A DNA stretch of 9,186 nt. Source: Nitrospirota bacterium (GTDB taxonomy: Bacteria > Nitrospirota > Nitrospiria > Nitrospirales > UBA8639). The first letter of the stretch is position 1. Each line of letters opens with the position of its first letter. This document shows positions 1-6,692 of this stretch, one piece after another. Location of the stretch: contig QJYE01000284.1 of assembly GCA_003235785.1 (NCBI GenBank), positions 1 to 9,186 of the forward strand, given 5' to 3'. The notes below the pieces were generated by a model. The model did not search any database. It saw only the letters and a program-made list of their open reading frames with translations, and was not told where the DNA came from. Both the position numbers and the translations under genes were made by a program.

Positions 1-60
1 ACGAGTCTTAGCCAGTCTTGAAACACGACTTGACCTACTGTTGTGTACCACCTAATTTTC

Positions 61-66
61 AGGAGG
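61..66 (+). promoter_or_regulatory. Strong Shine-Dalgarno that fixes the start of the MscS-like gene
   Basis: AGGAGG lies 8 bases before the ATG at 75 and 14 bases before the in-frame ATG at 81. It argues for the start at 75 and against an in-frame start near position 18, which would add 19 polar, Cys-containing residues that do not look like family sequence. Confidence 0.75.
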
Positions 67-74
67 GAATTCAT

Positions 75-908
75 ATGGATATGACCAATTGGACGACGAC
101 GCTGGAGGAATCATTTGAAGCGAGCGTAAAATTATTTATGACCTTTCTTCCGAAAAGCCTCGGGGCGTTGCTATTGTTGGGGCTGGGGATTCTTCTGGGG
201 AAAATCGTGGAAACCGGAACAAGCCGAATCTTAAATATGATTGGCGTGGATCGGTTACTCAGCGGAACCGGCCTCCTCTCTCTGCTTCAAAAAACCGGAA
301 GTAAAAAAACCATTTCCCAAATAATCGGCCTACTGGGATTTTGGCTGGTCTTTCTTCTCTTCTTGATTTCTGCTACCGAAGCATTGAGTCTCGCTCTGTT
401 GTCTGAAACCTTGACTGCTCTGGTACATTACCTTCCCAAAATGGGAATGGCCGTTCTTATTTTGATCCTTGGCCTCTTGACCACTAACTTCGTGCGCGAC
501 ATCATCTCCCTGGCTTGCGATTCTTCCGGAATCCGGCAAGGGACGGTTATCGCCCAAACCGTGTATATCGCCGCCACCCTTCTGGTCATTGTCACCGCCC
601 TCAATGAACTTGGCATTGACACCTCCCTCTTAAACCAAATCATCGTGCTGGTGATTGCCGGTCTCATAGCCGGAGCTGCGCTGTCATTTGGCTTCGGATC
701 CCGATCGGCGGTTAGAAATCTCATTGCCGCCCATTACATTCAACCCATTGTCCGGGTTGGGGAAAAAATTCAGATTGGCAACTACGCTGGGACGGTCACC
801 GCCGTGACACCCATGGTCGTGGTTCTGGATACCGAGCGGGGAAGAGTCGTGATTCCAGCCGCGCAATTCACTGAAATTACCAGCATCATTGAACCAGTAG
901 AGGCCTAA
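75..908 (+). CDS. MscS-like small-conductance channel-type membrane protein (CmpX-like, truncated C-terminus)
   Basis: Predicted inner-membrane protein of 277 residues. Hydrophobic segments lie near residues 22-44, 84-105, 122-145, 158-178 and 185-208. The segments beginning LPKSLGALLLLGLG and LPKMGMAVLILILG resemble the conserved TM-helix repeat found in CmpX-type MscS relatives. Residues 204-271 (SFGFGSRSAVRNLI, then VRVGEKIQIGNYAGTV and RGRVVIPAAQF) look like the MscS pore-helix end and beta domain. The large cytoplasmic alpha/beta domain of classical MscS is absent. The usual Pro-Asn of the beta domain (IPN) reads IPA here. The start at 75 is chosen because AGGAGG at 61-66 sits 8 bases upstream; the frame is open further upstream but has no such signal there. 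The gene ends 4 bp before the next one, suggesting co-transcription. A role in osmotic or ion homeostasis is family-based inference; the gated ion is unknown. Confidence 0.8.
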   Translation: MDMTNWTTTLEESFEASVKLFMTFLPKSLGALLLLGLGILLGKIVETGTSRILNMIGVDRLLSGTGLLSLLQKTGSKKTISQIIGLLGFWLVFLLFLISATEALSLALLSETLTALVHYLPKMGMAVLILILGLLTTNFVRDIISLACDSSGIRQGTVIAQTVYIAATLLVIVTALNELGIDTSLLNQIIVLVIAGLIAGAALSFGFGSRSAVRNLIAAHYIQPIVRVGEKIQIGNYAGTVTAVTPMVVVLDTERGRVVIPAAQFTEITSIIEPVEA

Positions 909-912
909 TACT

Positions 913-1776
913 ATGAAATTGGAACAACATCTCCGAGAGAGGTTTCTCGAGGAACATCCCTTAGAAGCCGCCAGGTACCTGGAGGGTCTTCCCCTCCAGA
1001 CCACCAGGGACATTTTACAAGACATGGACGCTGAATCAGTCGCCCAAACCCTTGAGTATTTCCTCCCTGGTGCAACCGCAAATATCCTGAAGGCCTATCC
1101 ACCGGCAACCAGCGCCGAAATTCTCACCCGATTATCTCCTGGATCTTCACGAGCCATTCTTCGTCAGTTCGACCCCTCTACCCAGGAAACACTTCTTGGA
1201 CACCTTGCGCCACACACGGCCGCATTTCTCCGCCGAACTATTCCCCTGGCAGAACATACAGCCGGAAGCCTGGCCGACCCCCAGGTTCTGACCCTTCCTC
1301 CTGACATTACGGTAGGAGAAGCCTTACAACGCATTAGGCAAGTCCCGCATCAAGCGATTTATTATTTATATATTATCGACCACCGCAATATTCTGGTTGG
1401 CGTGGTCATCATGAAAGAATTGCTTGCCGCCGAATCCACCACCACCCTGGCCTATATCATGAATCAAGACGTCAAGGTTATTCCCTCTTCCGCCAATGCC
1501 ATGGATATTGTGGCCCATCATGCTTGGGCACGTTTCGACAGCCTTCCCGTCATAGATCAAGACAAGACCTTTATCGGCGCACTTCGCCACCGAGCTCTGA
1601 GACAATTTCTCCAGTCAAAGTCGACCGAATATCAGCCAGCCTTTCTCTCGGACGCGCTCCTGCAATTATGGGAAGCCTATTCATTATCTGGCATGGTACT
1701 CATGACGACCATGGGGGACCTTCTCACCACCGCGACACCTCCCGTACCGGATCGGGAAGAACAGGAAACGCCATGA
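913..1776 (+). CDS. Soluble MgtE-like protein: MgtE_N superhelix plus CBS pair, no channel domain
   Basis: Cytosolic protein of 287 residues that mirrors the regulatory half of the MgtE encoded next to it. Residues 10-115 form an alpha-helical repeat region (HPLEAARYLEGLP matches FPEEAAHVLESYS in the neighbour). Residues 117-235 form a CBS pair: TLPPDITVGEALQRIR and IIDHRNILVGVVIMKELL align with TLPEDMTVKESIQQIR and VLDRQQILVGVLPLRDLF of the neighbouring MgtE. Where MgtE enters the membrane, this protein has only a short segment near 246-271 (LLQLWEAYSLSGMVLM) and a polar tail. In MgtE these domains bind Mg2+ and close the pore at high Mg2+, so a partner or sensor role is a reasonable inference. 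The start follows TAGAGG at 898-903. The stop overlaps the mgtE start as ATGA, indicating translational coupling. A degenerate paralogue without function is possible. Confidence 0.85.
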   Translation: MKLEQHLRERFLEEHPLEAARYLEGLPLQTTRDILQDMDAESVAQTLEYFLPGATANILKAYPPATSAEILTRLSPGSSRAILRQFDPSTQETLLGHLAPHTAAFLRRTIPLAEHTAGSLADPQVLTLPPDITVGEALQRIRQVPHQAIYYLYIIDHRNILVGVVIMKELLAAESTTTLAYIMNQDVKVIPSSANAMDIVAHHAWARFDSLPVIDQDKTFIGALRHRALRQFLQSKSTEYQPAFLSDALLQLWEAYSLSGMVLMTTMGDLLTTATPPVPDREEQETP

Positions 1777-3077
1777 CGACCCTCGCATCCCCCAATCTCA
1801 TGCATCAGGCGTTTATGACAAAATTTCCGGAGGAAGCCGCTCATGTACTTGAGTCCTATTCTCCACAAGAAGTCATCGACACCCTTGAGGGTCTCCCGCA
1901 CAAGGATGTGGCTAAAATTATCTCAGCGATGTCTCCAACATTAGCCATAGACATTATTAAAATTTTGCCTGAGATCTTACTGCTGAATTTCATTCCTCAT
2001 ATGCCAACCACGTTAATAGCCAATCTTCTCCAACGCTTACCCGATGGTCACCGCGAACGCATTCTGGCATCCCTACCTGCACACGTCTCTGAAGATATTT
2101 TGCCGTTCTTGGAGTATCCAGAGGATTCGGTCGGCATGCTGATGGACGTAAATTTTTTCACTCTCCCGGAAGATATGACCGTCAAGGAGTCGATCCAGCA
2201 GATTCGCACGCACGCACCCAATAAACTGAATGAGATCTATGTTCTTGATCGACAACAAATTCTTGTTGGTGTACTCCCCCTGAGAGATTTGTTTTTAGCG
2301 CCTTCAGAGAAAACACTTGAAGCGTTAATGAAGCGGGAATTGCCAACCATCCATCCACTCGAAAATCAGGAGCAGGTGGTAGAAATTTGCAATGAATGGA
2401 AGGTGCTCACCATTCCGGTGACCGACCTGGATGGTCGCTTACTGGGAATCATCAGGAACCAAGACATCATTCAGGTGGAAAAAGAAGAAGCCACCATCAG
2501 CATGCAGACCATGGTAGGCGTCAGCAAAGACGAGCGGGCACTTTCTCCACCATGGTTCGCCATTCGCAAACGTTTGCCCTGGCTGCAAATCAACCTTCTC
2601 ACCGCTTTTTTGGCCGCCTTCGTCGTAGGATTATTTGAGGACACCATTGCCAAATTTACTGCATTAGCCGTCTTGCTTCCGGTGGTAGCCGGCCAATCCG
2701 GAAATACCGGCGCTCAAGCACTAGCGGTCGTCATGCGGGGATTAGCGTTACGAGATATCCGTCCCTCCCAATGGATTCGCGTCACCTTAAAAGAATCCTA
2801 TGTGGCCTTGGCCAATGGCGTCGCAGTGGCGGCGACAACCTGTACGGCCGTGTTTATCTGGAGCGGATCATGGGGGTTGACCGCGGTCATTGGAGTCTCC
2901 ATGGTGATCTCCATGCTCATGGCGGGATTTTCCGGTGCGATCATTCCCATCATCCTTCGGTCGTTGAAACAGGATCCTGCACAATCATCATCAATCATTT
3001 TAACCACCGTGACGGATGTGGCAGGGTTTTTCAGTTTTCTAGGATTGGCCACCATTTTCTCAAGATTTTTGGAGTAA
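1773..3077 (+). CDS. mgtE: Magnesium channel/transporter MgtE
   Basis: Inner-membrane Mg2+ channel of 434 residues, close to the usual family length of about 450. Order: MgtE_N helical domain (about 10-115), CBS pair (about 117-236), plug helix (about 240-265), then five membrane segments (about 272-294, 297-325, 344-364, 368-396 and 405-430). Family signatures are present: KRLPWLQINLLTAF entering TM1, VVAGQSGNTGAQALAV in TM2, and TTVTDVAGFFSFLGLA in TM5. D415 occupies the place of the pore Asp that binds Mg2+ in Thermus MgtE (D432). The start at 1773 overlaps the preceding stop by 4 bp and has AGGA at 1763-1766. The frame is open upstream to 1524, but that stretch lies inside the previous gene and does not resemble MgtE. 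There is no room for an M-box riboswitch directly upstream. It looks intact and functional. Confidence 0.95.
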   Translation: MTTLASPNLMHQAFMTKFPEEAAHVLESYSPQEVIDTLEGLPHKDVAKIISAMSPTLAIDIIKILPEILLLNFIPHMPTTLIANLLQRLPDGHRERILASLPAHVSEDILPFLEYPEDSVGMLMDVNFFTLPEDMTVKESIQQIRTHAPNKLNEIYVLDRQQILVGVLPLRDLFLAPSEKTLEALMKRELPTIHPLENQEQVVEICNEWKVLTIPVTDLDGRLLGIIRNQDIIQVEKEEATISMQTMVGVSKDERALSPPWFAIRKRLPWLQINLLTAFLAAFVVGLFEDTIAKFTALAVLLPVVAGQSGNTGAQALAVVMRGLALRDIRPSQWIRVTLKESYVALANGVAVAATTCTAVFIWSGSWGLTAVIGVSMVISMLMAGFSGAIIPIILRSLKQDPAQSSSIILTTVTDVAGFFSFLGLATIFSRFLE

Positions 3078-3092
3078 ATGTTCATTAGGGAC

Positions 3093-3136
3093 AGAGGAAT
3101 ATAGGGATGAACACCAAAGAAAATATGAATATATGA
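3093..3136 (+). promoter_or_regulatory. Possible 9-codon leader minicistron coupled to the CNNM-type gene
   Basis: AGAGGA at 3093-3098 sits 8 bases before ATG 3107, which opens a 9-codon frame reading MNTKENMNI and stopping at TGA 3134-3136. That stop overlaps the ATG at 3133 of the CNNM-type gene as ATGA. The large gene has no ribosome site at normal distance from 3133, and no ATG, GTG or TTG in its own frame back to the mgtE stop. The simplest reading is that ribosomes load at 3107, finish the short peptide and restart at 3133. Whether the peptide itself matters is unknown. The sites are seen directly; coupling is inferred. Confidence 0.45.
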
Positions 3137-4167
3137 CACAAACCTTAATCATATGGATCGGCATTTTCACCTGCTTAGCTGGCTCGGCCATTTGCTCTGG
3201 ATTGACGCTTGGGTTTTTTAGTCTAGGCCGCGTTCGCTTACAACTTCTCGCTCAACAAGGGGATGTCTTCGCCAACAAAATCTTGAAAGTCCGCGAGGAC
3301 TCCAACTTTCTGTTAGCGACTCTTCTCTGGAGTAACGTGGCAGTCAATGTCCTGTTGACGCTCCTGTCCGAAAAACAAATGATTGGGCTTTTTGCATTTT
3401 TCTTCTCCCTCTTTGGGATCACGCTCTTTGGAGAAATTCTCCCCCAAGCCTATTTTTCTAGAAATGCCCTTAAAATGGGGGCCAAATTTTCACCCATCGT
3501 GTATTTTTTACAATTCGTCTTTTATCCCGTGGCAAAACCATCGGCCCTCCTTCTTGACCGAATAGTCGGTAAAGAAGGCATCACATGGTTTAAAGAACAT
3601 GAGCTGGAGACTCTGATTAAAATTCACGCCGATGCCCCTGAATCAGATATCAGCGGAGTCGAGGGACACGGCGCCTCTAATTTTTTAAATCTCGATGACA
3701 TCCCGGCACTGGAGGAAGGATCCCCGCTCCATCCTCAAAGCATCATTCAGCTCCCATTCGATGGGGGAAGGGTGCAATTTCCATTAGCGGTCCCCTCGGC
3801 ATCTGACCCATTCATCAAAAATATACATGCGTCCAATGAAAAGTGGGTCGTCATCACGGATGAAAATCACATCCCTCAAATGGTCTTAGACGCAGACGGG
3901 TTTTTGAGGGAACTGCTCGTTGAGAATCAATACAACCCGCTTCGACATTGTCATCGACCCGTTATTCTTGATCACATACAGATTCCACTCGGGGAAATTC
4001 TCACGCAATTTAACGTCAACCCCGAATATGTCGACGATGACGTCATTGACCATGACTTGATCCTCATTTGGACTCAAGAGCATAAAAGAATTATTACCGG
4101 CGCCGATATTTTGGGGCGACTGTTACGCGGAATCGCCAAACGAAAGCCCTTGGTCAATTTTTATTAA
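3133..4167 (+). CDS. CNNM/DUF21-domain membrane protein, CorC/CNNM-type ion transport family
   Basis: Protein of 344 residues with a CNNM (DUF21) membrane domain in residues 1-145: TM1 near 4-26 ending in SGLTLGFFSLGRVRLQLLA, a second block near 58-100 ending FGEILPQAYFSRNALKMGAK, and a third near 118-142 (YFLQFVFYPVAKPSALLLDRI). These match the SGL-LGL-SL and FGEI-PQ signatures of CNNM proteins, which handle Mg2+ (and Co2+ in CorC-type relatives). The cytosolic part is unusual. Instead of a clear CBS pair plus CorC_HlyC domain, residues 165-215 are an acidic stretch (SGVEGHGASNFLNLDD), followed by a weakly CBS-like region at 236-332 ending in DHDLILIWTQEHKRIITGAD. It lies 55 bp after mgtE, fitting a shared Mg2+ role. 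Start 3133 is the first usable start in frame. Substrate and direction of transport cannot be told from sequence. Confidence 0.85.
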   Translation: MTQTLIIWIGIFTCLAGSAICSGLTLGFFSLGRVRLQLLAQQGDVFANKILKVREDSNFLLATLLWSNVAVNVLLTLLSEKQMIGLFAFFFSLFGITLFGEILPQAYFSRNALKMGAKFSPIVYFLQFVFYPVAKPSALLLDRIVGKEGITWFKEHELETLIKIHADAPESDISGVEGHGASNFLNLDDIPALEEGSPLHPQSIIQLPFDGGRVQFPLAVPSASDPFIKNIHASNEKWVVITDENHIPQMVLDADGFLRELLVENQYNPLRHCHRPVILDHIQIPLGEILTQFNVNPEYVDDDVIDHDLILIWTQEHKRIITGADILGRLLRGIAKRKPLVNFY

Positions 4168-4233
4168 TTATTAAGCCAATGCCTGATCACAACTCTGTCA
4201 TGTTTACCATTGCAAGGAGGCTTGTTCGTTAGG

Positions 4234-4677
4234 ATGGATAAACCAGTTATCGGATGGCGGGAATGGGTGGCTCTGCCTGAATTGGGAGTTGACCGCATCA
4301 AAGCCAAAATCGACACAGGAGCCCGGACCTCCGCCATCCATGCCTTTGACATTGAGGTTTACAAAAAAGGAGGCCAGGAATGGGTCCGCTTTGCCATTCA
4401 CCCGTACCAGAAGAATGATACCGACATTCAAACGTGCATCTGCCCCGTCCGGGATATTCGCGTCATCACCAATTCCGGTGGGTCACGGGAACAACGCGTG
4501 GTCATTGAAACCCAATTGACCATAGGGAATCTATCATGGCCCATTGAAATGACCCTCACGAATCGGGATGAAATGGGATTCCGTATGTTATTAGGCCGTA
4601 CGGCCATGAAAGGCCGTTTCCTTGTCGATCCTGGAAAATCTTTTTGTCTCAAAAATAAAGAAATGCATCATTCTTAA
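4234..4677 (+). CDS. Retropepsin-like small protease, COG4067/PF05618 'ATP-dependent zinc protease' family (RimB-like)
   Basis: Small cytosolic protein of 147 residues. The motif KAKIDTGARTSAIHA (D27-T28-G29) matches the Asp-Thr-Gly active site of retropepsin-fold aspartic proteases. A second signature, MLLGRTAMKGRFLVDP, follows near residues 119-134. Despite the family name, no zinc-protease motif is visible. Members are commonly found next to rimK, and a protein of this type in Pseudomonas (RimB) has been linked to control of RimK-mediated S6 glutamylation; I recall this from the literature and cannot check it. Here rimK begins 37 bp downstream. Start 4234 (ATG) gives the family-like N-terminus (DKPVIGWREWVALPELG). 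AGGAGG at 4215-4220 lies 13 bases upstream, rather far. An upstream TTG at 4210 precedes that ribosome site and is unlikely. A role trimming added glutamates is inference. Confidence 0.85.
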   Translation: MDKPVIGWREWVALPELGVDRIKAKIDTGARTSAIHAFDIEVYKKGGQEWVRFAIHPYQKNDTDIQTCICPVRDIRVITNSGGSREQRVVIETQLTIGNLSWPIEMTLTNRDEMGFRMLLGRTAMKGRFLVDPGKSFCLKNKEMHHS

Positions 4678-4714
4678 CCACCTCATTGCACCTTTAGAAT
4701 TGGAGTCATGACTT

Positions 4715-5620
4715 ATGAAAATCGCCATGATGGCCCGTAATCCAAAATTGTACTCGCATCAACGATTAGTAGAAGCAGCAAAGGCAGCCGGACATGAGAT
4801 TGACATTATCAACACGACCAAGGTGTATGTGAATATCACCTCACATCATCCGGAGCTTCGCTATAAAGGAGAAAGCTTGGAAGGCTATGACGCGGTCATC
4901 CCCAGGATTGGAGCCTCGATCACTTTTTACGGCCTGGCGGTCTTAAGGCAATTTGAGATGATGGGAGTCTGGCCCCTGAATGAATCGGTGGCCATCGGGC
5001 GATCACGAGATAAACTGCGTTGCTTACAATTACTGGCAAGAGAGGGTATTGGACTGCCGGTCACGGCCTTTGCCCATTCGGATGACTTCGCCGATGACGT
5101 CATCAAGATTGCCGGCGGAGCGCCCGTGGTCATCAAACTTTTGGAAGGCACTCAAGGAATCGGCGTCGTGTTAGGTGAAACACACAATTCCGCAAAATCG
5201 GTCATTGAGGCCTTCCGCGGCGTCAAGGTCAATATTATGGTCCAGGAATTCATCAAGGAAGCGGGAGGCTCTGACATCCGCTGTTTGGTCATTGGTGATC
5301 GGGTCATTGCATCCATGAAACGCCAGGGGGCCAAGGGCGATTTCCGTTCTAACCTTCATCGAGGGGGCAATGCCCAGGTCATTAAAATCACGCCAGAAGA
5401 ACGCTCGACCGCGACTCGAGCGGCAAAAATCATGGGGCTCAATGTTTGTGGAGTAGATTTACTCCGCTCCAAACATGGCCCTGTCGTCATGGAGATCAAT
5501 TCCTCTCCTGGCCTGGAAGGCATCGAAACCGCGACAAAAATCGACGTCGCCAAAGAGATCATCCAATTTATGGAAAAGAATATGAAACCCAATAAAACAA
5601 AGACTCGCGGACGTGGCTAA
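4715..5620 (+). CDS. rimK: Ribosomal protein S6 glutamate ligase RimK
   Basis: ATP-grasp ligase of 301 residues, the length of E. coli RimK (300), which adds glutamate residues to the C-terminus of ribosomal protein S6 using ATP. It aligns with the E. coli enzyme nearly end to end without large gaps: DAVIPRIGASITFYGLAVLR, WPLNESVAIGRSRDKLR, KLLEGTQGIGVVL, GDFRSNLHRGG and VVMEINSSPGLEGIE all have close counterparts. Nucleotide and metal ligands are in place: K100, K141, D248, E260 and N262 (numbering coincides with E. coli). The C-terminal tail is rich in Lys and Arg (KNMKPNKTKTRGRG), is not conserved, and is encoded partly within the start of the next gene. The start at 4715 follows TGGAG at 4701-4705 at 9 bases. 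It sits between a retropepsin-like protease and a zinc hydrolase, which may act on its product. Confidence 0.96.
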   Translation: MKIAMMARNPKLYSHQRLVEAAKAAGHEIDIINTTKVYVNITSHHPELRYKGESLEGYDAVIPRIGASITFYGLAVLRQFEMMGVWPLNESVAIGRSRDKLRCLQLLAREGIGLPVTAFAHSDDFADDVIKIAGGAPVVIKLLEGTQGIGVVLGETHNSAKSVIEAFRGVKVNIMVQEFIKEAGGSDIRCLVIGDRVIASMKRQGAKGDFRSNLHRGGNAQVIKITPEERSTATRAAKIMGLNVCGVDLLRSKHGPVVMEINSSPGLEGIETATKIDVAKEIIQFMEKNMKPNKTKTRGRG

Positions 5621-6659
5621 CACTCAACGAGCAGCCTTTGAAATTGGCTCCACGACCATAGTCGCGGGAACTCGCCGGACCGTGAATTTACCCATGAGTT
5701 TATTGTCCAACCATACCCCGATGAGTATTCCAATCCATGTCATTCATGGCAAAAAAGACGGCCCCCGTCTGTTCATTAGCGCGGCCATTCATGGAGATGA
5801 ATTGAATGGGGTCGAAATCATACGACGGATCCTGAAAACCCCTCGTGTCACCAAACTTCGCGGGACCCTCGTCGCTGTTCCCATCGTGAACGTGTTTGGT
5901 TTTTTGGCACATTCCCGCTACCTCCCTGACCGCCGTGATCTGAATAGAAGCTTCCCGGGAAATGAAAAAGGATCGCTCACATCCCAATTGGCCTCCCTAT
6001 TTATGAAAGAGGTTGTGCTCCGATGCACCCATGGCATTGATTTACATACAGGAGCCATTCATCGAAGCAATCTCCCTCAAATCCGGGCTGATCTCACGGA
6101 TCCGATGATGGAACAATTGGCCAAATCTTTTTCCGCCCCGCTTGTTCTGCATTCTGACCTACGCGATGGTTCCTTACGGCGGGCAGCGACGGACAAACAG
6201 ATCCCAACCATGTTGTATGAAGCAGGAGAGGCCTTACGTTTTGATGAGCTGGCCATTCGCCTCGGAGTGAGAGGAATCATCAGAGTCATGCAAACGCTGG
6301 GCATGTTTGGAAAACTCCCTCCTCCTCAAAAAAATAAGAGTGTGGTCTCCCTGTCATCTTATTGGGTTCGGGCTCCAACAGGGGGAATTTTCCAATCGTT
6401 GTTACACCTGGGAGCTAAAATCAAAAAAGGCGAGACCGTGGGCATGGTCACCGACCCCATGGGCACAAGCGAAATGCTCGTCGAGGCAGGAGAGCCCGGG
6501 ATCCTGATCGGCCGGACAAGCTTACCAGTCGTCAATCAAGGCGATGCCTTATTCCACATCGCCAAGGTTCACAATACCACCAAAGCAGAAAAGGTCGTGG
6601 CCGAATTCCACGAGGAATTCATCGAAGAAATGAACCTTGAAACACTCTCTCATGAGTAA
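5613..6659 (+). CDS. Aspartoacylase/succinylglutamate desuccinylase-family zinc hydrolase (AspA/AstE-like, M14-related)
   Basis: Predicted zinc-dependent amidohydrolase of 348 residues. Metal ligands expected in this family are visible: H60 and E63 in AAIHGDELNG, and H145 in GIDLHTGA. Substrate-binding DRRDLNRSFPG spans 106-116, and E203 in MLYEAGE is the likely catalytic acid. Residues about 270-340 (YWVRAPTGGIFQ, then KIKKGETVGMVTDPMGT) form the C-terminal barrel-sandwich-like domain common in this family. The start is a GTG at 5613, 8 bp inside the end of rimK; it retains the expected N-terminal strand (AAFEIGSTTIVAGTRRTVNL), which a start at the later ATG 5694 would remove. The ribosome site is weak, so coupling to rimK translation is likely. 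Relatives cleave amide bonds of N-acylated Asp or Glu. Deglutamylation of S6 or of a glutamyl metabolite is inference. It is not a dedicated arginine-catabolism AstE, as no ast genes are nearby. Confidence 0.88.
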   Translation: MANTQRAAFEIGSTTIVAGTRRTVNLPMSLLSNHTPMSIPIHVIHGKKDGPRLFISAAIHGDELNGVEIIRRILKTPRVTKLRGTLVAVPIVNVFGFLAHSRYLPDRRDLNRSFPGNEKGSLTSQLASLFMKEVVLRCTHGIDLHTGAIHRSNLPQIRADLTDPMMEQLAKSFSAPLVLHSDLRDGSLRRAATDKQIPTMLYEAGEALRFDELAIRLGVRGIIRVMQTLGMFGKLPPPQKNKSVVSLSSYWVRAPTGGIFQSLLHLGAKIKKGETVGMVTDPMGTSEMLVEAGEPGILIGRTSLPVVNQGDALFHIAKVHNTTKAEKVVAEFHEEFIEEMNLETLSHE

Positions 6660-6692
6660 GATTGCTTGTAAAGAAAGAATGGCCCATTAACT

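Noticed and set aside
30..58. Possible sigma-70 promoter: TTGACC at 30-35 and TAATTT at 53-58 with a 17-base spacer.
   Set aside because: The -10 matches only three of six positions, and transcription would start inside or after the ribosome site at 61-66.
1524..1772. N-terminal extension of MgtE by 83 codons in an open frame.
   Set aside because: The stretch is out of frame within the well-supported upstream gene, is rich in Arg, Ser and His, and does not resemble MgtE; the ATG at 1773 gives the normal N-terminus.
1650..1772. M-box (Mg2+ riboswitch) ahead of mgtE.
   Set aside because: The region is coding for the upstream gene up to and across the mgtE start, and no leader of the needed length exists.
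2798..3139. Open frame of 113 codons on the - strand.
   Set aside because: It lies opposite the conserved membrane segments of MgtE and is a shadow of that gene; the same holds for the - strand frame at 5700-5987 and the + strand frame at 8330-8686.
4150..4180. AT-rich stretch between the CNNM and retropepsin-like genes as a promoter or terminator.
   Set aside because: No -35/-10 pair with acceptable spacing and no stable stem could be found by eye.
4210..4233. Upstream TTG start for the retropepsin-like gene.
   Set aside because: It would place AGGAGG (4215-4220) inside the coding region and adds residues (MQGGLFVR) that look like translated ribosome-site sequence.
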